Assembly (NCBI GenBank): GCA_003298465.1
Contig: QNGA01000002.1
Span: 124,001-188,000 of the forward strand
Direction of reading: 5' to 3'
From: a halophilic archaeon
GTDB taxonomy: Archaea; Halobacteriota; Halobacteria; Halobacteriales; Haladaptataceae
Length of the DNA: 64,000 nt
Within the stretch, counting starts at the first letter, position 1; each line of letters begins with the position of its first letter. Made by a program: the position numbers and the translations under genes. Positions 34,657-42,103 of this stretch are shown piece by piece. The notes below the pieces were generated by a model, which saw only the letters and a program-made list of their open reading frames with translations, searched no databases and was not told the DNA's origin.

Positions 34657-35980
34657 GGGCGAGTTCGACGCCGCGGTCGGCGTCGTCGGCGCGGGCGTCA
34701 CGGGACTCGCGCTCGCCCACCATCTCGACGAGGCGGGCGTCGACCACGTCGTCCTGGAGGCGAGCGACGAACCCGGCGGCGTCATCCGGAGCGGGCGCGT
34801 CGACGGCTACCTGCTGGAGTGGGGTCCCCAGCGACTCCGCCGGACCGACCCCGTCGACGAACTCGTCGTCGACCTCGGACTCGACGACGAGGTGCTCGAA
34901 GCGGGCGAGACGGAGATGTTCGTCTACGCGGACGGCGACCTCGGCCGCGCGCCGTTCTCCCTCGACGCCTTCGCCGAGACCGACCTCCTCTCTGAGGAGG
35001 CGAAGCTGACGGTCGTCGGCGAGCCGGCGACCGAGCCCGCGCGGCCGGACGAGACCGCGGCGGAGCTGTTCACCCGGAAGTTCGGCGAGGAAGCCTACCG
35101 GAACCTCCTCGGCCCGCTCTTCGGCGGCATCTACGGCTCCGACCCGGCGGAGATGCCGGTCCGGCACGCCCTCTCCGGTCTGCTGGCGGTGGAAGAGCGG
35201 TACGGCTGCCTGCTGAAACCCGCAGTGAAGCGGGCGATGCAGGGGGGAGCGTCGGCGCCGGCCATCTCCTTCGAGGAGGGCGTCCAGCGACTCCCCGAGG
35301 CGCTGTACGACGCGCACCGGACGAACGTCCGCCTCGCAACGCCGGTCGAGGGAGTTCGACGCGAGGGAGCGGGGTACGCCCTCGATACGGCGGACGGGAC
35401 GGTCGCGGTCGAACGGGTGGTCGTGACCACGCCCGCGGACGTGACCGCCGACCTCCTCGCGGACCTCGCGCCCGACGCCGCGACCGCGCTCGCGGAACTG
35501 AACTACAATCCGCTGGCGATGGTCCACCTCCTGGCCGACGGCGACCGCGAGGGGTTCGGATACCAGGTCCGCCACGACGAGGGGTTGGACACCCTGGGCG
35601 TCTCGTGGAACGCCAGCATGTTCGACCGCGACGGCGGCCGCGCGAGCGAAGCGAACGACGGTCCCTCCCGAGCGGAGCGAAGCGGCGGCGTGTACACGGC
35701 GTTTCTCGGCGGGATGCGGAATCCGGAGCTGGTCGAAGCGGACGACGACACCCTCGGCACCGTCGCCAGCGAGGAGTTCGAGCGGGTGATGGGCGTTCCG
35801 GCGGAGGTGCTGTCGGTCGAGCGCCTGGAGCGCGGATTCCCGGCGTACGACCGGTCGTGGGACGCCCTCGACGACGTCGAAACGCCGGACGGTCTCTTCC
35901 TCGCGACGAACTACACCGCCCGGATGGGCGTGCCGAGTCGCATCCGGGAGGCGCGAGAGCTGGCCGAACGGCTGTCGTAG
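34649..35980 (+). CDS. hemG: Protoporphyrinogen/coproporphyrinogen oxidase (HemY/CgoX-type)
   Basis: This 443-residue FAD enzyme has the dinucleotide motif AVGVVGAGVTGLALAHHLDE, then ASDEPGGVIRSGRVDGYLLE, the RDxxxxP-like block LLGPLFGGIYGSDPAEMPVR, and the C-terminal FAD contact GLFLATNYTARMGVPSRIRE. It oxidises the porphyrinogen ring by six electrons. It overlaps hemH by 8 bases (ATGACTGA), so the two are coupled. Residues near position 330 contain a short low-complexity stretch (RASEANDGPSRAERSGG) encoded by repeat-like DNA, probably a surface insertion. Confidence 0.9.
   Translation: MTEGEFDAAVGVVGAGVTGLALAHHLDEAGVDHVVLEASDEPGGVIRSGRVDGYLLEWGPQRLRRTDPVDELVVDLGLDDEVLEAGETEMFVYADGDLGRAPFSLDAFAETDLLSEEAKLTVVGEPATEPARPDETAAELFTRKFGEEAYRNLLGPLFGGIYGSDPAEMPVRHALSGLLAVEERYGCLLKPAVKRAMQGGASAPAISFEEGVQRLPEALYDAHRTNVRLATPVEGVRREGAGYALDTADGTVAVERVVVTTPADVTADLLADLAPDAATALAELNYNPLAMVHLLADGDREGFGYQVRHDEGLDTLGVSWNASMFDRDGGRASEANDGPSRAERSGGVYTAFLGGMRNPELVEADDDTLGTVASEEFERVMGVPAEVLSVERLERGFPAYDRSWDALDDVETPDGLFLATNYTARMGVPSRIREARELAERLS
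35641..35690. repeat. Short GAGCGAAGCG-type repeat inside hemG
   Basis: CGCGAGCGAAGCGAACG and CGAGCGGAGCGAAGCGG are near-copies separated by a short spacer. They keep the reading frame and encode a Ser/Ala/Arg/Glu-rich loop. Confidence 0.4.
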
Positions 35981-36035
35981 CGCCGGTCCGCTCCTGGCGG
36001 AGGTTACGGACCTTCACCGCCGGAGTCGCGGATCG

Positions 36036-36857
36036 CTACAGGTCCGCGTTCCGGAATCGCCGCACACCGACGGCGAGCGGGACGGCGGCCCAGGCGAGGA
36101 CGACCAGCAGCGCCACCCACGGCGAGAGATAGGCCGGCGCGGGACCGCCGCCGGCCAGCTGCACGGTTCCGCGCGACACGAGCGCCCGGACCAGCCCCTC
36201 GTAGGCGCCGGTGGGGCTGAGCCGCTGGACGAAGTACGCCCACGCCGGCAGGGGGTAGGTCATCGACGCGGACCCCGTGACGGCGTAGCCGACGAGGTTG
36301 ACGAGCGCGCCCCAGAACAGTTCGACGAGCGCGAACGCGCCGACGGCGGCGGCCGCGGCGCGCCGCGGGGTAGCGGTCGCCGCCGAGACGCCGACGCCCA
36401 GCGCGACGAACGCGACGCCGAGCAGGAGGGTGAGGAGGACGAACCCGGCGAAGGGGACGAGCGCGAACCCCCCGTACTGGCTCGCGACGAGCGCGGCGGC
36501 CAGCGCGAAACTCGCCAGTAGCGGAAGGGCGACGACGACGCAGCGACCGAGCAACTTGCCCCGGACCACGTCGCGCCGGGAGTGCGGCAGGCCGAGCAGT
36601 ATCTTGATGCTTCCCGACGCACGCTCGCCGACGACGGCGCGGTAGCCGACCGCGAGTCCGACGAGCGGCACGAGCGCGCGGGCGGCCGGCACGAAGTGGA
36701 GGACTACGTCGGCGGCGCTGCCGGTGTGATACGACTGGAGGGTGTAGAGGTACGCGTCGCCGACGACGAGGAGGGCGAAGACGGCCGAGACGAGGCGGAG
36801 CGTTCTCGTACGGAGCGCGTCGCCGACCTCCTTGCGGGCGACCAGGGACCCGGACAT
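36036..36857 (-). CDS. ABC-2-type transporter permease
   Basis: This 273-residue membrane protein has about six hydrophobic helices. It starts SGSLVARKEVGDALRTRTLR, a typical ABC-2 permease start, and contains VGYRAVVGERASGSIKILLG, then LPHSRRDVVRGKLLGR, a coupling-loop signature of this family. No ATP-binding subunit is adjacent, so the partner must be encoded elsewhere. The substrate is unknown. It lies between hemG and hemE on the minus strand, perhaps by chance. Confidence 0.85.
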   Translation of the reverse strand: MSGSLVARKEVGDALRTRTLRLVSAVFALLVVGDAYLYTLQSYHTGSAADVVLHFVPAARALVPLVGLAVGYRAVVGERASGSIKILLGLPHSRRDVVRGKLLGRCVVVALPLLASFALAAALVASQYGGFALVPFAGFVLLTLLLGVAFVALGVGVSAATATPRRAAAAAVGAFALVELFWGALVNLVGYAVTGSASMTYPLPAWAYFVQRLSPTGAYEGLVRALVSRGTVQLAGGGPAPAYLSPWVALLVVLAWAAVPLAVGVRRFRNADL

Positions 36858-36902
36858 ACACGCGTTATCTCACACTGACACGAAAAGTGTTGGCGTTCGC
36901 GC

Positions 36903-37907
36903 CTACCGCTCGACGGCCTTCGCCGTCTCGACGAACGCCTTCGCGTTCTCCACCGGCGTGTTGCGGTCGATGCCGTGTCCCAGGTTGAGGATGTGCCCCG
37001 TATCGCCCGCCTTCTCGATGACCTCGCGCGTCTTCTCGCGGACGAACGTCTCGTCGCCGAGCAGGTAGGAGGGGTCGAGGTTGCCCTGGACGGGCGTGTC
37101 GCCGAGTTCCTCGCGGGCGTCGGCCATGTCGACGGTCCAGTCGAGGCTCACCACGTCCGCGCCCGACTCCGCGAGCAGGTCGAGTTTCCCGCCGACGTTG
37201 CGCGCGAAGACGACGGACGGCACGTCGATGGCGTCGAAGATGCGCCGGTGGAGCGGGAGCAGGAACTCGCGGTAGTCCGCGGGCGTCAGCACGCCAGACC
37301 ACGTGTCGAACACCTGGACGACGTCGGCACCGCGGTCGACCTGGTACTCGACGTACTCCTCGACGACGCGGGTGAACGCCTCCAGCAGCGCAGCGAACGC
37401 CTCGGGATGGTTGGCCCGGAAGCGCCGGAGGGGTTTCCGGGAACTCGGCTCGTCGCCGACCACGTACGACGCCAGCGTGTACGGGCCGCCAGCGAAGCCG
37501 ATGACGCTCGTCCGGTCGCCGACGCGCTCCTGGAGGCGGTCGAGTAGCGCGCCGACGAAGTCGAGCTGTTCGCGCACGTCGCCCGCCTCCGTCGGCACGT
37601 CCTCCGGGTCGGAGACGGGGTTCTCGACGACGGGGCCGACGCCGCTCTCGATGCGGTAGTCGAACCCGAGCGGTTCGAGCACGGTGAGGATGTCGGAGTA
37701 CATCACCAGCCCGTCGGGTTCGAACAGTTCCCACGGGAGCAGCGTGATGCGCTCGGCCACCTCGGGGGTCTCGATGGCCTCCCTGAACGTGTACTCCTCC
37801 CGAATGTCGCGGTACTCGGGGATGTACCGCCCGGCCTGACGCATCAGCCAGACCGGCGGGCGCTCGGTGCGTTCGCCCCGGGCCGCACGAACTAGCAGGT
37901 CGCTCAT
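36903..37907 (-). CDS. hemE: Uroporphyrinogen III decarboxylase
   Basis: This 334-residue enzyme makes coproporphyrinogen III from uroporphyrinogen III. The signature PPVWLMRQAGRYIPEYRDIR with the conserved RQAGR is intact, and ERITLLPWELFEPDGLVMYS, IGFAGGPYTLASYVVG, FDTWSGVLTPADYREFLLPL and LGHGIDRNTPVENAKAFVET are further family blocks. Active-site Asp lies in LVMYSDILTVLEPLG. It is the first gene of a bacterial-type haem branch whose later enzymes, hemH and hemG, lie 2-3 kb away on the other strand. Confidence 0.95.
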   Translation of the reverse strand: MSDLLVRAARGERTERPPVWLMRQAGRYIPEYRDIREEYTFREAIETPEVAERITLLPWELFEPDGLVMYSDILTVLEPLGFDYRIESGVGPVVENPVSDPEDVPTEAGDVREQLDFVGALLDRLQERVGDRTSVIGFAGGPYTLASYVVGDEPSSRKPLRRFRANHPEAFAALLEAFTRVVEEYVEYQVDRGADVVQVFDTWSGVLTPADYREFLLPLHRRIFDAIDVPSVVFARNVGGKLDLLAESGADVVSLDWTVDMADAREELGDTPVQGNLDPSYLLGDETFVREKTREVIEKAGDTGHILNLGHGIDRNTPVENAKAFVETAKAVER

Positions 37908-37998
37908 GGCTCGACAATTCGGCGGCGCGCGTCTAAGCGTTTCGAAGCCGGCGCTGGACGAGGCCGTCGCCCCGCTTCGACGGTGGCGCGTCCGGCGG

Positions 37999-38391
37999 TC
38001 AGCGCCGCCCGGGTTCCGGCGTCGTCGCGTCGTCGGGCGTCGGCTCGTCCGGCCGTCGGTCGGTCCGGAACTCGGCGACCGCGAGCGCGACGAGCGCGAC
38101 GCCCACGGCGACGTCGTTCCAGCGGTTCGCGACGCTCGCCGACCCCACGACGAACGGCTGCGTGACCTGGACGAGGCCCATCAGCGCGACGAGCACCGGC
38201 GCGGCCGGCGACACCGGCTCCTCCCGGGCCAGCCGGACGGTGGCGTACAGACCGACCGCCAGCAGCGTCGCCGCCGAGAGGAGGTCGCCCCAGAAGTTCG
38301 ACGGCAGGCTCGACGCGAAGACGACGAACGGCGCCGTGAGCAACCACGTTCCGAGAAGCGGACCACACACGGCAGTCAGGTTCCCCCGCAT
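37999..38391 (-). CDS. Four-helix SPW-type membrane protein
   Basis: This 130-residue protein has four hydrophobic helices in two similar pairs, each with a W-containing entry: LPSNFWGDLLSAATLLAVGL and ASVANRWNDVAVGVALVALA. This is the SPW repeat pattern (PF03779). The C-terminus is a Pro/Asp/Thr-rich tail. The function of the family is unknown. ATG 38391 (MRGNLTAVCGP) is the start; the longer frame upstream is not coding-like. Confidence 0.75.
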   Translation of the reverse strand: MRGNLTAVCGPLLGTWLLTAPFVVFASSLPSNFWGDLLSAATLLAVGLYATVRLAREEPVSPAAPVLVALMGLVQVTQPFVVGSASVANRWNDVAVGVALVALAVAEFRTDRRPDEPTPDDATTPEPGRR

Positions 38392-38660
38392 CCCCGTACT
38401 GTCCACGACGCACGGGGAGTTAAACCGGGGGGTCCCTGCCCCGACTCGCACGCCGGGCCGTGACCGGCGGTTCCGACCGTCGACCGTTCGACCAAGCGTT
38501 CCCGCAGACGAACGAAAGGCCATCAAGCGGAATCGTCTCGGGAAGTGGCCCTCTTTCCGGGAAGGGTTAAATCATCGAAGGTGAACGGGCCTGGAAGCCG
38601 AAGTTTGCTAAGGACAACTCGCATTAATACGGAACCCGTAGTAATCGGCAGGTGACTACT

Positions 38661-41306
38661 GTGAGCAAACGGACGCAACTCGACGTCCGCGGGATGAGTT
38701 GCGCGAACTGCTCGACGACGGTCGGCGACGCGCTCGAATCGCTCGACGGGGTCTCGTCGGCGGAGGTCAACTTCGCCACGGACGAGGCCAGCGTCGAGTA
38801 CGACCCCGAGCGCGTCTCGCTGGCCGCTATCTACGCCACCGTCGAGGAGGCGGGATACGAGCCGGTTCGCGCAACGACGACCGTCGGCATCGCCGACATG
38901 TCGTGTGCCAACTGCGCGGAGAGCAACGAGGAGGCCCTGGAGTCGGTGCCGGGCGTCGTCTCGGCGGAGGTCAACTTCGCCACGGACGAGGCCAGCGTCG
39001 TGTACAATCCGGGGGAGGTCGACCGCGAGGACCTCTTCGACGCCATCGAGGCGGCCGGGTACGCGCCGGTCCGCGAGGACGCGGGCGGCGAGGACGGCCC
39101 GGAGGAAGCCGAGGCGGACGCCCGCGAGGCGGCCCGGGACGCCGAGATTCGCAAGCAGTTCCGACTGACGCTGTTCGGAGCCGCGCTCGCCGTGCCGCTG
39201 GTCTTCTTCATGTTCGAGCACCTGTTCTTCCCGGACGTGCTCGGGGAGCGACTGCTCGGCGTCGACCTCGGCGTGGTCCAGTTCCTGCTGGCGACGCCCG
39301 TGCAGGTGCTGCTCGGCAAGGAGTTCTACGAGAACAGCTACACGGCGCTCGCGAAGAACCGGACCGCGAACATGGACGTGCTCATCGCGCTCGGGTCCTC
39401 GACGGCCTACCTCTACAGCGTGGCGGTCATGCTCGGCGCGATTCCGGGCGGTCTCTACTTCGACAGCGCCGTGCTCATCCTCGTGTTCATCACGATGGGT
39501 AACTGGCTGGAGGCGCGCTCGAAGGGGCGCGCGGGCGAGGCGCTGCGCGAACTGCTGGAACTGGAGGCCGACACCGCGACCGTCGTGACCGACGGCGAGG
39601 AGGAGGAAGTTCCGCTGGACGAGGTCGACGTCGGCGACCGCTTGCGGGTTCGCCCGGGCGAGAAGGTGCCGACGGACGGCGTCGTCGTCGACGGCGAGAG
39701 CGCGGTCGACGAGTCGATGGTGACCGGCGAGTCCGTGCCCGTCGAGAAGCGCGAGGGCGACGAGGTCATCGGCGGCACGATGAACGAGAACGGCGTGTTG
39801 CTCGTCGAGGCGACGAAGGTCGGCGAGGAGACGGCGCTCCAGCAGATCGTCCAGACGGTGAAGGAGGCGCAGGCCCGCCAGCCGGAGATACAGAACCTCG
39901 CGGACCGCGTGAGCGCGTACTTCGTCCCGGCGGTCGTCGCCAACGCCCTCTTCTGGGGCGCGGCGTGGCTCCTCGTCCCGGAGACGCTCGCGGGCTTCGT
40001 GAACGCCCTGCCGCTCTGGGGGCTCGTGGCCGGCGGTCCGGCGGCGGCGGGCGGCGCGGTGTCGGGCTTCGAGTTCGCCGTCGTCGTGTTCGCCAGCGCC
40101 GTCCTCATCGCCTGTCCCTGCGCGCTCGGACTGGCGACCCCGACGGCGACGATGGTCGGGACGGCCATCGGCGCGCGCAACGGCGTGCTCTTCCGCGGCG
40201 GCGACGTCCTGGAGCGAGTCCGGGACGTGGACGCCGTCGTCTTCGACAAGACCGGGACGCTCACCGAGGGCGAGATGCGCCTGACCGACGTCGTGGCGCT
40301 CTCCCCGGACGGCGACGTCGCGCCCGACGGCGGCGTCAGCGCGTCGTCCGTCGCCGACGCCGGGGTGACCGAGGAGTTCGTCCTCGCGGCGGCGGCCAGC
40401 GCCGAACGCGGGAGCGAACACCCGCTCGCGCGGGCCATCGTCGAGGGTGCGCGCGAGCGCGGCATCGAGGTCGAGGAACCGGAGTCCTTCGAGAACGTTC
40501 CCGGTCACGGCGTCCGCGCGACGACGAGTCACGGCGAGGTCGTGGTCGGCAACCGGAAGCTGCTGCGCGAGCAGGGTATCGACCCCGCGCCGGGCGAGGA
40601 GACGATGGAGCGCCTGGAGCGGGAGGGCAAGACCGCGATGCTCGTGGGCGTCCGCGAGGCGCGGGGCGCCTCGGAACCGTCGAGCGGTGACGAACCGCGA
40701 GGCGGCCGGCTCGTGGGCGTGGTCGCCGACGCGGACGAGGTGAAAGCGAGCGCGACGGACGCGGTCGCGGCCCTCCGCGAGCGCGGCCTCGACGTGCTAC
40801 TGCTGACGGGCGACAACGAGCGGACCGCGAACGCGGTCGCCGACGAGGTCGGCATCGACCGCGAGAACGTCCGCGCCGAGGTCCTGCCGGACGAGAAGGC
40901 CGACGTCGTCGACGGTATCGAGGCGGACGGCCGGAACGCGATGATGGTCGGCGACGGGGTCAACGACGCGCCCGCGCTGGCCTCCGCGTACGTCGGCACG
41001 GCCATCGGGAGCGGGACGGACGTCGCCATCGAGGCGGCGGACGTGACGCTGATGCGCGACGACCCGCGCGACGTGGTGCGGGCCATCCGCATCTCGGAGG
41101 GGACGCTGTCGAAGATAAAGCAGAACCTCTTCTGGGCGCTGGGGTACAACGCGGCCATGATTCCGCTGGCGTCGCTCGGCCTGCTCCAGCCGGCGCTGGC
41201 GGCGGCGGCGATGGCGTTCTCCAGCGTGAGCGTCCTGACGAACAGCCTGCTGTTCCGCACCTACACGCCGGACCACGACTACGAACTGCTCGGGACGTTG
41301 CGGTAA
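38661..41306 (+). CDS. copA: Copper-exporting P-type ATPase with two heavy-metal-associated domains
   Basis: This ~881-residue protein has two N-terminal HMA domains ([14 protein letters not shown] and [14 protein letters not shown]), then membrane helices with the transport motif [20 protein letters not shown]. The phosphorylation site is [16 protein letters not shown], the HP motif is [15 protein letters not shown], and the hinge is [20 protein letters not shown] with two CxxC domains marks Cu+ export to the outside. Acidic inserts in the P/N domains are halophile-like. GTG 38661 is favoured by an AGGTGA-like site before it, with GTG 38652 as an alternative. It is probably controlled by the AsnC-TRASH regulator. 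Confidence 0.95.
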   Translation: MSKRTQLDVRGMSCANCSTTVGDALESLDGVSSAEVNFATDEASVEYDPERVSLAAIYATVEEAGYEPVRATTTVGIADMSCANCAESNEEALESVPGVVSAEVNFATDEASVVYNPGEVDREDLFDAIEAAGYAPVREDAGGEDGPEEAEADAREAARDAEIRKQFRLTLFGAALAVPLVFFMFEHLFFPDVLGERLLGVDLGVVQFLLATPVQVLLGKEFYENSYTALAKNRTANMDVLIALGSSTAYLYSVAVMLGAIPGGLYFDSAVLILVFITMGNWLEARSKGRAGEALRELLELEADTATVVTDGEEEEVPLDEVDVGDRLRVRPGEKVPTDGVVVDGESAVDESMVTGESVPVEKREGDEVIGGTMNENGVLLVEATKVGEETALQQIVQTVKEAQARQPEIQNLADRVSAYFVPAVVANALFWGAAWLLVPETLAGFVNALPLWGLVAGGPAAAGGAVSGFEFAVVVFASAVLIACPCALGLATPTATMVGTAIGARNGVLFRGGDVLERVRDVDAVVFDKTGTLTEGEMRLTDVVALSPDGDVAPDGGVSASSVADAGVTEEFVLAAAASAERGSEHPLARAIVEGARERGIEVEEPESFENVPGHGVRATTSHGEVVVGNRKLLREQGIDPAPGEETMERLEREGKTAMLVGVREARGASEPSSGDEPRGGRLVGVVADADEVKASATDAVAALRERGLDVLLLTGDNERTANAVADEVGIDRENVRAEVLPDEKADVVDGIEADGRNAMMVGDGVNDAPALASAYVGTAIGSGTDVAIEAADVTLMRDDPRDVVRAIRISEGTLSKIKQNLFWALGYNAAMIPLASLGLLQPALAAAAMAFSSVSVLTNSLLFRTYTPDHDYELLGTLR

Positions 41307-41428
41307 GCTCCCCTCGTCGGGACCGACGGACTCCGCGGAGGAAACAGCGGAAACGGAGGTCCCCGGTCGACGCGTTCTCGGCCAGTAGTCGAACGAATTA
41401 TGTACTGGCCGTCGAAAGTTTCTGGGGA

Positions 41429-41800
41429 ATGCTGCGGGACTTGGCGGACGACGGCCCCGAGTTACAGGCCATACTCGATGCCCTCGACGACCCCGCATGC
41501 CGGACCATCATCCAGGAACTCGAGGAACCGATGACAGCAAGCGAACTCGCCGACGAGACGGATATTCCGCTCTCGACGCTCTACCGAAAGATAGACCTGC
41601 TGACCGACGCCTCGCTACTCAACGAGTTGACCGAGATTCGCGAGGACGGCCACCACACGAGCCGATATCGGGTCGCGGTCGAGTCGGTCAACATCGCGTT
41701 AGACGACGACCGCGAGTTCGACGTGACCATCGAGCGACCGCCACAGTCCACCGACGAACGCCTCGAACGGCTCTGGTCGGAGGTGCGCAAAGAGACATGA
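41429..41800 (+). CDS. Winged-helix (ArsR-like) transcriptional regulator
   Basis: This 123-residue protein has QAILDALDDPACRTIIQELE, then PMTASELADETDIPLSTLYR, KIDLLTDASLLNELTEIRED and the wing HHTSRYRVAVESVNIALDDD. The layout is the haloarchaeal HTH type that precedes a small membrane protein gene. The stop overlaps the next start in ATGA, so both are made together. The effector is unknown. Confidence 0.87.
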   Translation: MLRDLADDGPELQAILDALDDPACRTIIQELEEPMTASELADETDIPLSTLYRKIDLLTDASLLNELTEIREDGHHTSRYRVAVESVNIALDDDREFDVTIERPPQSTDERLERLWSEVRKET

Positions 41801-42072
41801 CACACGCAACCATCATCGTCATCGCGCTGAAGACGCTGACGCTCGCTCTCGGCGGGCTGATAACGTACTTCGCGTTCAAAGCCTATCGACGCACAGGCTC
41901 GCCCGCGCTCCGCTCGCTCGCCATCGGATTCGGCGTCGTCACGCTCGGCGCGTTCCTGGCGGGCGTCGCCGACCAGGCGCTGAACGTGAACCGGGACGCC
42001 GTGCTCGTCATCGAGAGCGGCCTGACCGCCATCGGCTTCGCCGCCATCGCGTACTCGCTGTACGCGGAGTAG
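41797..42072 (+). CDS. Three-helix membrane protein coupled to an HTH regulator
   Basis: This 91-residue protein has three hydrophobic helices (ATIIVIALKTLTLALGGLIT, SLAIGFGVVTLGAFLAGVAD, ESGLTAIGFAAIAYSLYAE). The start ATG lies inside the stop of the preceding regulator (ATGA), a frequent haloarchaeal pair (DUF7521-like). It may sense or modulate the regulator at the membrane; this is inference. Confidence 0.85.
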   Translation: MTHATIIVIALKTLTLALGGLITYFAFKAYRRTGSPALRSLAIGFGVVTLGAFLAGVADQALNVNRDAVLVIESGLTAIGFAAIAYSLYAE

Positions 42073-42080
42073 CTTTATCT
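42073..42080 (+). promoter_or_regulatory. TATA box of the large methyltransferase gene
   Basis: CTTTATCT lies 24-31 bases before ATG 42104, predicting a leaderless mRNA starting at that ATG. Confidence 0.5.
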
Positions 42081-42103
42081 CGCCGGGCGTGTCAACCGCT
42101 TGC

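Noticed and set aside
38523..40532. 669-codon minus-strand frame opposite copA
   Set aside because: This is an antisense shadow. The real frame carries every P-type ATPase motif, and the shadow has only repetitive Arg/Asp/Val composition.
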